Shown piece after piece: positions 32,927 through 40,708 of a stretch of 43,365 nucleotides of DNA. This DNA comes from Piscinibacter caeni (lineage in GTDB: Bacteria; Pseudomonadota; Gammaproteobacteria; Burkholderiales; Burkholderiaceae_C), in the NCBI GenBank assembly GCA_003265685.1, contig QJOU01000083.1:1-43365 (forward strand), given 5' to 3'. The notes beneath the pieces are model-generated. The model ran no database searches and had not been told where the DNA came from. It saw only the letters and a program-made list of their open reading frames with translations. Each line of letters opens with the position of its first letter. Within the stretch, counting starts at the first letter, position 1. A program made the translations under genes and the position numbers.

Positions 32927-32975
32927 CACGATGCATGTCGGCGTGCCGCGGAAGATCGATTCACAGGGAGCGACG

Positions 32976-35900
32976 ATGAAGAAGCTGCTCGGGGCCATGG
33001 GCCTCGCGCTGGGCTGCGCCTGGGCGGCGGCCCAGACCCCGCCGCCGGCACCGGCGGCGGCGCCGATGATGCCGCTGGCGCGCACGCCGGACGAGCTGAA
33101 GGCACTGATCCAGCGCAAGGTGCCGCCGATGCCGCACGAGGCCCAGCCGCAGCGCTGGCCGCAGCCGGACTACTTCGCCGCCGCGCTGGCGCTGACACCG
33201 CTGAAGCCGTCCGAGCGTGCCGCCGCGCCGCGCGTCGGCGGCACGGCACCGCTCGCCGTGCTGCCGGTGCAGACCCAGGCCTTCGGCTTCGCGCCGGTGT
33301 TCCGCGCCATGCTGGGCGCCGAGCTCGACCTGCAACTCGAGGGGCGTGGCCTGCAGGCCAGTGCGCAGACCGAGGTGGTCGACGCCGGCGGCCCGTTCGT
33401 GCGCCGCTTCGACGAGGCCGCGCTGGCGGCGCTGCCGGTGCAGCTGCCCGGGCGCCGGCTGGTGCTGCTGTACGCCGGCCACGACGGCATCGACACGATG
33501 TTCCTGACGCTGGTCGTGCGTGACGCGGCCGGCCAGAAGACCGCGCACGAGGCACTGGCGCTGTCGGGGGACGCCGGCGAGGCGCTCGACGCGGCGGCGG
33601 CGGCGCTGGCCCGGCTGCTGCCCGCGGCCGGCCTCGCCGGCACGCCGTCGCCGCTGCCGCCGGGCAGCGGTGCCTGCGATGCCGGGCTGTGGACACTCGG
33701 CGCCGCGCCGGCAGCACGCGATCTGCGCCAGCAGGCCTGCCAGGCGCTGCTTGTCGGCAGCCTGCTGCCGAACTACGCGCCGGCCCACTGGCCGGTCGGC
33801 GTGTCGAGCCCGGCGCGGCTGGCCTGGCTGGCGCGGGCCTTCATGCGCGCCCGGCGCAGTCCCGACAGCGACCCGACCGGCGTCGCGCTGCGCGGGCTGG
33901 CGGCGTACCAGCTCGGGCTGCTGCCCGGCCCGATCAATGGCGCGTTGCTGCCGGCCGACTCGGTCGTCTCCCGCCTGGCCCGCCTGCTGGCGCTGCCGAC
34001 GGTGCGCCAGGCGCCGGTGCAGTCCACGCGCGACGCGCGGGCGCGCCAGCTCGCCGCGATGGTCGACGGCCTGCCGCCGTTCGCGGCCACGCTGCTGAGC
34101 CACCGCGTCGCGCAGCACGACCCGTTCGCGCGCATCGATCTGTGCGACATCGAACGCCAGATGCCTGGCGTGATGCTGCGCGGCCCGTGCCGCGAGTCCG
34201 GACCGGCCACGGCGCCGGCGCGCCCGGCCACGCCGATCGAGCGCCTGGCCTTCCAGGAATGGCGCCTGGCCGCGCACCTGCACGAGCTGGCCCGCCTCGG
34301 CGGCGCGCTCGACCTGCGCCGCGAGGCCGAGGCCTATGCCGCGGCGCTGCCGCGCGACGTGGCCGAGCACCCGCTGGTGCAGCGCCGGCTCGCCAGCCTG
34401 GTGCGCTCCGGGCCGGAGCCGACCAGCTTCGACGAGCAGCTCGCGCGGGCGCGGCGCGACGCCGAGCGCTCGCTCACGCTGTTGGCCAGCCTGCAGTGCT
34501 TCGACGAGGACACGCGCCGCGCCTCGGTCTCGGCCAACCTGTTCTCGCAGAACCTGAACATCGTCAACGACCCGCGCATGCGCGAGCTGAACGACGACGA
34601 CCTGCGCCTGATGGGCGTGCTGCAGTTCGACCGCTTCGGGCCGGACGGCCCCGAGCCCGACCGGCGCGCGGCCGGCGAGGGTGCCTTCTTCCTCGAGCCC
34701 GACCGCAACCTGGTGCGCTGGGCGCAGATGCAGGCGCAGATGGACCGCATGCAGCGCATGGCGCAGCAGGCGCCGCCGCCGCCGGCCGGCGCCGCGCTGC
34801 CCAGGCCCTACCGGCGGCAGCCCTTCGGCGAGCCGCCGCCCGATTCCTGGCACGACCCGGAGGCCGAGCTGGCGGCCGGACTGCAGGCCGACCCGATGCA
34901 CATGCCCACGCGTGTCGCCCTCGCGCTGGCGCGCCTGAAGCGCGGCGTGCCGCTGGCCGAGGCCATCGCGCTGATCAACGCGCGGCCGCCCAACATGCGC
35001 ACCGACGAACGCATCGGCGAGTCGCATGCCTGGGCCGATCCGGCGCATGCGCTGTTCTTCGCCGGCGAGCCGGACGCGGCGCGCGGCTTCTACGAGCGCG
35101 TGCTGCAGATCGGCACCGGCAGCCAGTCCGACCTGTACGCGCGCAGCCGCGTGCCGCAGATCGCCGGGCGGTTCGACGAGGCGCTGGAGGCCACGCAGCG
35201 ACGCCTGCAGCGCTACGAGTCGGACTACGCGCGGCGCGACATCGCCGCGCTGCAGTTCATGCGCGGCCAGCGCGAGCAGGCCTGGGCGCTGCTGCAGCCG
35301 CGCCTGGCCGCGAGCCAGGTCGTGCCGCTGTGGCACGCGGTCTACGTCGGGCACCGCATCGAGCGCGCCGACCAGCGCCGCGTCGATGCCTGGTTTGCCG
35401 AGCGCAAGCTCGAGAAGGTGCAGATCGACCATTCGGACGTCGACCGCATGCTTCACCACCTGCTGGCCGTGCTCGACCGGGTGCCCGGCGACGCGGAGCT
35501 GGAGCGCCTGCGCCGGCGCCGCGAGGATCTCAACAGCTGGACCGAGCCGCGCTACGCGGCCTCGGCCCTGCTGGTGCGGGCGATGCTGACCGGGCAGGGC
35601 CATGCCGAGGCGCGCGACGCGGTGCTGAAGGTGGTGGCCGACGACAACGGTGATCGCAATCGCTTCCTGCTGCCGCAGTTCGCCTGGGTGGCCTGGCAGG
35701 CGTCGGACGGCCGCGACGAGCGCCTGGCCGAGGTGCGTGAGGCGACGATCGAGGGCGATTTCGACGCGTTGCTGGCCAAGTCGCTGGTGCTGGCGCGGGA
35801 GGGCCGGCACGACGAGGCACTGCGCTTCCTGACGGCGGCGCGTTTCGAGCTCGCGCACCTGGGCCTCGGCTCGGAGCAACTGCTCGACCGCCCGCTGCCC

Positions 35901-36176
35901 GCGCCTTACCAGTGGGCGTTGGCGGCGCACGTGATACACCGCCAAAGCGGGCGTGACGAGTACCGCCGCGAGGCGCTGCGCTTCGTGCGCCAGTACCAGC
36001 GCGTGCAGCCCTACTTTGGCTGGCTGTACGCGCTGGAGGCCCTGTGGGAGAAGGCCCCGGCGGCGCGCCTGGCGGCAGCCTGCCGGGCCCGCTTCCTCGA
36101 CCCGGGTTCGTACTTCCTGGCGCAGGCGCAGGTCGCCGGGCTGGACGACACGCGCTGCCGCGGCAAGCTCTGGTAG
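32976..36176 (+). CDS. Large exported protein of unknown function, helical-repeat C-terminal half
   Basis: A 1066-residue protein with signal peptide MKKLLGAMGLALGCAWAAAQ followed by a Pro/Ala linker. I do not recognise a family. The N-terminal part (about 30-220) reads as alternating beta/alpha ('FAPVFRAMLGAELDLQLEGR', 'RRLVLLYAGHDGIDTMFLTL'). The second half is helix-rich with TPR-like spacing: 'HALFFAGEPDAARGFYERVL', 'IAGRFDEALEATQRRLQRYE', 'FMRGQREQAWALLQPRLAAS', 'LVLAREGRHDEALRFLTAAR'. Such proteins usually scaffold partners in the periplasm. ATG 32976 follows GGGAG at 32966-32970; an in-frame start at 32931 would put 15 residues before the signal peptide. It lies 49 nt after polA and 64 nt before ppk. 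Confidence 0.75.
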   Translation: MKKLLGAMGLALGCAWAAAQTPPPAPAAAPMMPLARTPDELKALIQRKVPPMPHEAQPQRWPQPDYFAAALALTPLKPSERAAAPRVGGTAPLAVLPVQTQAFGFAPVFRAMLGAELDLQLEGRGLQASAQTEVVDAGGPFVRRFDEAALAALPVQLPGRRLVLLYAGHDGIDTMFLTLVVRDAAGQKTAHEALALSGDAGEALDAAAAALARLLPAAGLAGTPSPLPPGSGACDAGLWTLGAAPAARDLRQQACQALLVGSLLPNYAPAHWPVGVSSPARLAWLARAFMRARRSPDSDPTGVALRGLAAYQLGLLPGPINGALLPADSVVSRLARLLALPTVRQAPVQSTRDARARQLAAMVDGLPPFAATLLSHRVAQHDPFARIDLCDIERQMPGVMLRGPCRESGPATAPARPATPIERLAFQEWRLAAHLHELARLGGALDLRREAEAYAAALPRDVAEHPLVQRRLASLVRSGPEPTSFDEQLARARRDAERSLTLLASLQCFDEDTRRASVSANLFSQNLNIVNDPRMRELNDDDLRLMGVLQFDRFGPDGPEPDRRAAGEGAFFLEPDRNLVRWAQMQAQMDRMQRMAQQAPPPPAGAALPRPYRRQPFGEPPPDSWHDPEAELAAGLQADPMHMPTRVALALARLKRGVPLAEAIALINARPPNMRTDERIGESHAWADPAHALFFAGEPDAARGFYERVLQIGTGSQSDLYARSRVPQIAGRFDEALEATQRRLQRYESDYARRDIAALQFMRGQREQAWALLQPRLAASQVVPLWHAVYVGHRIERADQRRVDAWFAERKLEKVQIDHSDVDRMLHHLLAVLDRVPGDAELERLRRRREDLNSWTEPRYAASALLVRAMLTGQGHAEARDAVLKVVADDNGDRNRFLLPQFAWVAWQASDGRDERLAEVREATIEGDFDALLAKSLVLAREGRHDEALRFLTAARFELAHLGLGSEQLLDRPLPAPYQWALAAHVIHRQSGRDEYRREALRFVRQYQRVQPYFGWLYALEALWEKAPAARLAAACRARFLDPGSYFLAQAQVAGLDDTRCRGKLW

Positions 36177-36200
36177 GCGGGGGCTGCTGCGCGCCCGCGG

Positions 36201-36234
36201 CTGTCACGCCGCTGTCGCAAAAGCTTCATACACT
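36201..36234 (+). promoter_or_regulatory. Pho box and -10 element of ppk
   Basis: CTGTCAC (36201-36207) and CTGTCGC (36212-36218) are PhoB-like heptamers 11 bp apart, with a degenerate third unit GCTTCAT (36223-36229) at the next 11-bp step. TACACT (36229-36234) starts 10 nt after the second unit, the usual Pho-promoter -10 position, and ends 6 nt before the ppk ATG. The same GTCACGCCGC core appears in the phoX box. Confidence 0.65.
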
Positions 36235-36240
36235 GGGCCG

Positions 36241-38346
36241 ATGAACGAGCTGGCTCCCCCGTCCGGGGCCGAGACGGGCGCCGAGCCTGCCTCGGTGCCC
36301 GAGCTGCCGCGGCTGCTGAACCGCGAGCGCGCCATCCTCGCGTTCAACCGCCGCGTGCTGGCGCAGGCGCAGCGCGCCGACGTGCCGCTGCTCGAGCGGC
36401 TGCGCTACGTGTGCATCGTCTCGTCCAACATGGACGAGTTCTTCGAGGTGCGCTTCGCCGACGTGCTGGAGGCGCACCGCGAGGGCGGCGCGGGGGTCTC
36501 GACGCGCGACCTGCAGTCGGTGGCCGTCGAGGCGCACCGGCTCATCGACGACCAGTACGCGGTCTTCAACGACGAGGTGATGCCGGCGCTGCAGCGCGCG
36601 GGCATCGTGATCCTCAACCACGCCGACCGCGACGCGGCTCAGCGGCGCTGGGTGGACGACTTCTTCCAGCGCCAGGTGCGGCCGCTGCTGGTGCCGATCG
36701 GGCTCGACCCCTCGCACCCGTTCCCGATGGTGGCCAACAAGTCGCTCAACTTCATCGCCCGGCTGTCGGGGCGCGATGCATTCGGGCGCGCCAACGGCAT
36801 CGCCATCGTCAAGGTGCCGCGGGTGCTGCCGCGTGTGATCCGCCTGCCCGACGCGCTGGCACCGGGGCAGCAGGCCTTCGTGCTGCTGACCAGCGTGATC
36901 CGCGCCCACCTGGGCGAGCTGTTCCCGGGCCGCGAGGTCGAGACCTTCTCGCAGTTCCGCGTCACGCGCGACTCCGACCTGGACGTCGACGAGGACGACG
37001 TCACCAACCTGCGCCAGGCGCTGCGCACCGGGTTGACGACGCGCCACTTCGGCCAGGCGCTGCGCCTGGAGGTGGTGAAGAGCTGCCCGCCCGAGCTGTA
37101 CGAGTTCCTGCTGCAGCAGTTCGACCTGCCCGAGGCGGCGCTCTACAAGGTCAACGGCCCGGTCAACCTGGTGCGGCTGAACCAGCTGATCGAGCAGGCG
37201 GACGAGTCGGCCGCGTCGGTGGCGCTGCGCTTCCCGGCGCACGAGCCGGCCTGGCCGCACGCGGCGCTGCCGCGCGAGGGCTCGATCTTCGCGGCGCTGC
37301 GCGAGCGCGACGTGCTGCTGCACCACCCGTTCGAGAGCTTCGAGCCGGTGGTGCAGTTCCTGCGCGAGGCGGTGTCCGACCCCGACGTGCTGGCGATCAA
37401 GCAGACCATCTACCGCACCGGCAGCGAGAGCCCGCTGATGGAGGCGCTGATCGAGGCGGCGCGGCGCGGCAAGGAGGTGATGGCGGTCGTCGAGCTGAAG
37501 GCGCGCTTCGACGAGGAGGCCAACATCAACTGGGCCGAGCGGCTGGAGGCCGTCGGCGCGCAGGTGGTCTACGGCATCGTCGGCCTGAAGACCCATGCCA
37601 AGCTGCTGCTGGTGACGCGCCGCGAGGGCGCGCAGCTGCGCCGCTATGCGCACCTGTCGACCGGCAACTACAACCCCAAGACCGCGCGCCTGTACACCGA
37701 CGTCGGCTACTTCACCGCCGACCCCGACCTGACCGGCGACGCCGAGGCCGTGTTCCAGCAGCTCGCCAGCCAGACCCGCACGCGCCCGATGCGGGCCGTC
37801 CTGCAGGCGCCGTTCACGCTGCACCGGCGCATCGGCCAGCTGATCGAGCGGGTCGGCGCGGCGGCGCGTGCCGGGCGGCCGGCACGCATCGTCGCCAAGG
37901 TGAACGCGCTGACCGACCTGCAGCTGATCGAGAAGCTGGTGCGCGCGTCGCAGGACGGCGCGAGCATCGACCTGATCGTGCGCGGCGCCTGCCAGTTGCC
38001 GCCCGGCCTGCCCGGCGCGACCGAGCGCATCCGCGTCCGCTCGGTGGTCGGCCGTTTCCTCGAGCACACCCGCGTGCTCTACTTCCGCTGGGGCGAGCGC
38101 GAGGAGGACGAGGTGCTGTACCTGTCGAGCGCGGACTGGATGAGCCGCAACATGTTCCGCCGCATCGAGATCGCCTGGCCGGTGCGCGACGCCGCGCTGC
38201 GCCAGCGCGTGATCGACGAATGCCTGGTGCCCTACCTGCACGACCGGCTGGACGCCTGGACGCTGCTGCCCGACGGCCGCTACGAGCGCGCCGGCAGCGA
38301 GGGCCCGGGCGCGCAGCAGGCGCTGCTGCAGCGCTACGCGGGTTGA
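36241..38346 (+). CDS. ppk: Polyphosphate kinase 1
   Basis: A 701-residue PPK1 that reversibly polymerises the gamma-phosphate of ATP into polyphosphate. The N-domain has 'LLNRERAILAFNRRVLAQAQ' and 'SSNMDEFFEVRFADV'. The head domain follows, then the two catalytic C-domains: 'LHHPFESF', 'IKQTIYRTGSESPLMEAL', 'RFDEEANINWAERLE', 'GLKTHAKLLLV' with His452 (equivalent to the autophosphorylated His435 of E. coli), 'YAHLSTGNYN' with His471, and 'FLEHTRVLYF' with His609 (E. coli His592). The first 25 residues are not conserved; ATG 36241 has no Shine-Dalgarno, so either the mRNA is leaderless or translation starts at a downstream codon such as the in-frame GTG near residue 19. Two bases separate it from sixA. 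Confidence 0.96.
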   Translation: MNELAPPSGAETGAEPASVPELPRLLNRERAILAFNRRVLAQAQRADVPLLERLRYVCIVSSNMDEFFEVRFADVLEAHREGGAGVSTRDLQSVAVEAHRLIDDQYAVFNDEVMPALQRAGIVILNHADRDAAQRRWVDDFFQRQVRPLLVPIGLDPSHPFPMVANKSLNFIARLSGRDAFGRANGIAIVKVPRVLPRVIRLPDALAPGQQAFVLLTSVIRAHLGELFPGREVETFSQFRVTRDSDLDVDEDDVTNLRQALRTGLTTRHFGQALRLEVVKSCPPELYEFLLQQFDLPEAALYKVNGPVNLVRLNQLIEQADESAASVALRFPAHEPAWPHAALPREGSIFAALRERDVLLHHPFESFEPVVQFLREAVSDPDVLAIKQTIYRTGSESPLMEALIEAARRGKEVMAVVELKARFDEEANINWAERLEAVGAQVVYGIVGLKTHAKLLLVTRREGAQLRRYAHLSTGNYNPKTARLYTDVGYFTADPDLTGDAEAVFQQLASQTRTRPMRAVLQAPFTLHRRIGQLIERVGAAARAGRPARIVAKVNALTDLQLIEKLVRASQDGASIDLIVRGACQLPPGLPGATERIRVRSVVGRFLEHTRVLYFRWGEREEDEVLYLSSADWMSRNMFRRIEIAWPVRDAALRQRVIDECLVPYLHDRLDAWTLLPDGRYERAGSEGPGAQQALLQRYAG

Positions 38347-38348
38347 CC

Positions 38349-38807
38349 ATGGACCTGATCCTCTGGCGCCATGCCGAAGCCGTCGAGCGCGAGGGCGTCG
38401 ACGACCTGAAGCGCGCGCTGACGCCCAAGGGCGAGCGCCAGGCGCAGAAGATGGCCGACTGGCTGAATCACCGCCTGGCCCATTCGACGCGTGTGCTGGT
38501 CAGCCCGGCGCTGCGCTGTCAGCAGACCGCCAAGGCGCTCGGCCGCTCGTTCAAGACGCTCGAAGCGCTGGCCCCGGACGCGTCGCCCGAGGCGTTGCTG
38601 AAGGCCGCGCGCTGGCCCGACGCGAACGAGCCGGTACTGCTGGTCGGCCACCAGCCCACGCTCGGCCAGCTGGCGGCGCAACTGCTGGCCGGCCAGGCGC
38701 TGCCCTGGGCGGTGAAGAAGGGCGCGGTCTGGTGGCTGCGCAACCGCGACCGCGAGGGCGCCGCGCCGGTGGTGCTGCAGGCGGTGATGGCGCCGGACTG
38801 CCTGTAG
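38349..38807 (+). CDS. sixA: Phosphohistidine phosphatase SixA
   Basis: A 152-residue histidine-phosphatase-superfamily protein. The RHG-type motif is at the N-terminus (ILWRHAEA, catalytic His8), with 'TPKGERQAQKMADWL', 'VSPALRCQQTAKAL' and the second catalytic His in 'VLLVGHQPTLGQL'. SixA dephosphorylates phosphohistidine, for instance on NPr or HPt domains. The gene starts 2 nt after ppk, so it is almost certainly co-expressed with it; the ppk neighbour, which forms a phosphohistidine intermediate, makes a link to phosphate metabolism plausible but unproven. Its stop codon touches the first bases of the nested inverted-repeat element. Confidence 0.92.
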   Translation: MDLILWRHAEAVEREGVDDLKRALTPKGERQAQKMADWLNHRLAHSTRVLVSPALRCQQTAKALGRSFKTLEALAPDASPEALLKAARWPDANEPVLLVGHQPTLGQLAAQLLAGQALPWAVKKGAVWWLRNRDREGAAPVVLQAVMAPDCL

Positions 38808-39075
38808 GAGCCTGCGCGGCAGAAACCCGGGCCCGCGCCGGGCGGCCAAGGCCGCTGGCGTAGGCGCGACGTGCGGCGCGGGCTGGACGCCCGCGCAAGC
38901 GGCGCAACACCCGCCAGTGGCCTTGGGTGACCCGGCCCGAAGGGTTGAGCCCGCCAAGGGGCGCATGCGTCGTTGCACCCCTTGCCCGGGCGGCCAGCCC
39001 GGGCTGCAGGCTGCGCCTAGCCTGCGCCCCTTGGCGGGCTCAACGCGGGCCCGGGTTTCTGCCGCGCAGGCTCCT
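38806..39075. repeat. 270-bp element of nested perfect inverted repeats
   Basis: Outer arms of 32 bp (38806-38837 and 39044-39075) are perfect reverse complements, the left arm starting AGGAGCCTGCGCGGCAGAAA. Inside are two further arms. Arm 1 pairs CCGGG (38838-38842) with CCCGG (38931-38935) and a 15-bp stem 38846-38860 with 38912-38926 (one G-T), enclosing GCGCGGGC-TGGAC-GCCCGCGC (38876-38896). Arm 2 is a perfect 22-bp repeat (38944-38965 with 39023-39044) enclosing GCCCGGGC-GGCCA-GCCCGGGC (38984-39004). The fold is a four-way-junction-like cloverleaf with three main stems. It fills the gap between convergent sixA and ppx, encodes no gene, and has no evident target duplication at its ends. 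It may be a MITE-like or REP-derived repeat, or a bidirectional transcription stop. Confidence 0.85.
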
Positions 39076-39095
39076 GGAGGAGCGCGCGCGGCGCC

Positions 39096-40619
39096 TCAGC
39101 CGCGCAGCGTCAGCTTCAGCACGCCGCCGCGTGTCCAGGCCTCGGCCTCCTCCTGGAGCAGGTACAGCGTGCGCGGATGCGTGGCGGCCCAGTCGGCGCC
39201 GAAGTCCAGCCGCGCGACGCTGCCCTGGCGGCGCAGCGACAGCGCGTCGGTGCGCACCTCGCCGCGCGCGTGGCACTTGATGATCGCCAGCCGCAGGCAC
39301 AGCACCTGCCAGGCGAAGGCCTCCTGCGTCAGCGCGGCCTCGATCTTGCGCAGCCCGCCGCGCTGGCCCAGCACCAGCTCGGCCACGCGGCGCTGCTGGC
39401 TCTGCGAGAAGCCGGGCGCGTCGACATGGCCCAGCAGGTAGGCGCTGTGGCGGTGGTGGTCGTGGTGCGAGACCATCATGCCCATCTCGTGCAGCGCGCA
39501 GGCCCACAGCAACTCGCGGCGCGCCTCGGGTGCCGCCTTGGGCCCGATCTGCTCGTACAGCGCCTCGGCCACCGAGGCGACGCGCCGCGCCTGGTCGGTG
39601 TCGACCATGAAGCGGCGCTGCAGCTCGCGCACCGAGGCATCGCGGATGTCGTGGCCGTCCTGCTCGAGCGCGGCCGCGTGCAGGCGCTCGTCGAGGTCGA
39701 AGATCACGCCCTGGCGCAGCGCGCCGCGCGCCGGCTGCAGCGACTCGATGCCGAAGTGCGCCGCCAGCGTGTAGAGGATGGCGATGCCGCCGGCGATCAC
39801 CGCGCGGCGATCGTCCTTCAGGCCGGGCAGCGACAGGCGATCGACGCGCCCGGCCTGCAGGCAGCGCTCCATCAGCCAGCGCAGGCCGTCGGGCGTGATG
39901 CGGCCGTCGGTGATGCCGCTGGCGGCCAGCAGCTGCGACACCGCGCCGACCGTGCCCGAGGAGCCCAGCGCCTCCTCCCAGTGCACCGCGGCGAACGGCT
40001 CGAGCGCTTCTTCCAGCTCGGCGCCGGCGGCCACCTGCGCGGCGCGGAAGGCCTGCTCGGTGAGCCGGCCTTCGCCGAAGTAGCGCATCGACAGGCTGAC
40101 GCTGCCGACGCGGAAGGACTCGGCGCGCAGCGGCTTGCGGCCGTGGCCGAGGATCATCTCGGTGGAGCGCCCGCCGATGTCGATCACCAGGCGCGGCAGG
40201 CTGGAGGGCTGCAGGCGCGCCACGCCGGCGTAGATCAGGCGCGCCTCCTCGCGGCCGGAGATCACCTCGATCGGCTGGCCCAGCACGGTCTGCGCGCGCG
40301 CCAGGAAGGCGTCGCGGTTGCGCGCCTCGCGCAGCGTCTGCGTGGCCACGGCGCGCACCTGCCCGGGCGCGAAGCCCTTCAGGCGCTGCGCGAAGCGCGC
40401 CAGGCAGGCCAGCCCGCGCAGCGCGGCTTCCTCGGTGAGCAGGCCGTTGGCATCGAGCCCGGCGCCCAGGCGCACGGTCTCCTTCAGGTAGTCGACGCGC
40501 CGGTAGCGGCCGTGCGGCACCTGCGCGATCTCGAGCCGGAAGCTGTTCGAGCCCATGTCGATCGCGGCGAGCTGGCCGGGCCAGCGGGTCTCTTGCAGGG
40601 GCGTCGGCACCGGGCTCAT
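39096..40619 (-). CDS. ppx: Exopolyphosphatase (Ppx/GppA family)
   Basis: A 507-residue member of the Ppx/GppA family (actin-like ATPase fold) that removes terminal phosphate from polyphosphate or converts pppGpp to ppGpp. Motifs: 'LAAIDMGSNSFRLEIAQV' (phosphate 1 loop), 'AVATQTLREARN', 'EVISGREEARLIY', 'LVIDIGGRSTEMIL' (phosphate 2 loop) and 'GSSGTVGAVSQLL'. The C-terminal region (about 310-507) is HD-domain-like, with 'LLWACALHEMGMMVSHHDHH'. Being paired with ppk it is more likely Ppx than GppA. The start at 40619 gives MSPVPTP; a start at 40643 adds eight non-conserved residues. CACAAT lies 6 nt upstream and no Shine-Dalgarno is seen. Confidence 0.92.
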   Translation of the reverse strand: MSPVPTPLQETRWPGQLAAIDMGSNSFRLEIAQVPHGRYRRVDYLKETVRLGAGLDANGLLTEEAALRGLACLARFAQRLKGFAPGQVRAVATQTLREARNRDAFLARAQTVLGQPIEVISGREEARLIYAGVARLQPSSLPRLVIDIGGRSTEMILGHGRKPLRAESFRVGSVSLSMRYFGEGRLTEQAFRAAQVAAGAELEEALEPFAAVHWEEALGSSGTVGAVSQLLAASGITDGRITPDGLRWLMERCLQAGRVDRLSLPGLKDDRRAVIAGGIAILYTLAAHFGIESLQPARGALRQGVIFDLDERLHAAALEQDGHDIRDASVRELQRRFMVDTDQARRVASVAEALYEQIGPKAAPEARRELLWACALHEMGMMVSHHDHHRHSAYLLGHVDAPGFSQSQQRRVAELVLGQRGGLRKIEAALTQEAFAWQVLCLRLAIIKCHARGEVRTDALSLRRQGSVARLDFGADWAATHPRTLYLLQEEAEAWTRGGVLKLTLRG

Positions 40620-40625
40620 GCAGCG

Positions 40626-40676
40626 ATTGTGGGGGCAAACCACACGCCGGCCGGGGTTGCGGCGCGTTCCTAGAAT
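40626..40676. promoter_or_regulatory. Divergent promoter elements between ppx and the dienelactone hydrolase gene
   Basis: Within the 89-bp gap, the minus strand has CACAAT (40626-40631) ending 6 nt before the ppx ATG, and the plus strand has TAGAAT (40671-40676), 32 nt before the hydrolase ATG, which does have a GGAG ribosome site. Neither has a recognisable -35 TTGACA-like hexamer. Confidence 0.4.
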
Positions 40677-40708
40677 CGCGGCCTTCCGAGCCTCTGGAGA
40701 CGAACGAC

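Noticed and set aside
28861-32979. Plus-strand open frame of about 1370 codons spanning thrB antisense and polA in another frame
   Set aside because: It crosses two confidently identified genes in the wrong frame and shows Arg/Ala/Gly-rich shadow composition; no domain is recognisable.
30002-33118. Minus-strand open frame of about 1040 codons opposite polA
   Set aside because: Shadow of polA caused by codon-position GC bias; the plus-strand frame has complete polymerase motifs.
38806-39075. Simple rho-independent terminator for sixA and ppx
   Set aside because: There are no T-tracts at either side of the main stems, and the 270-bp nested architecture is far larger than a terminator, though a terminating effect is not excluded.
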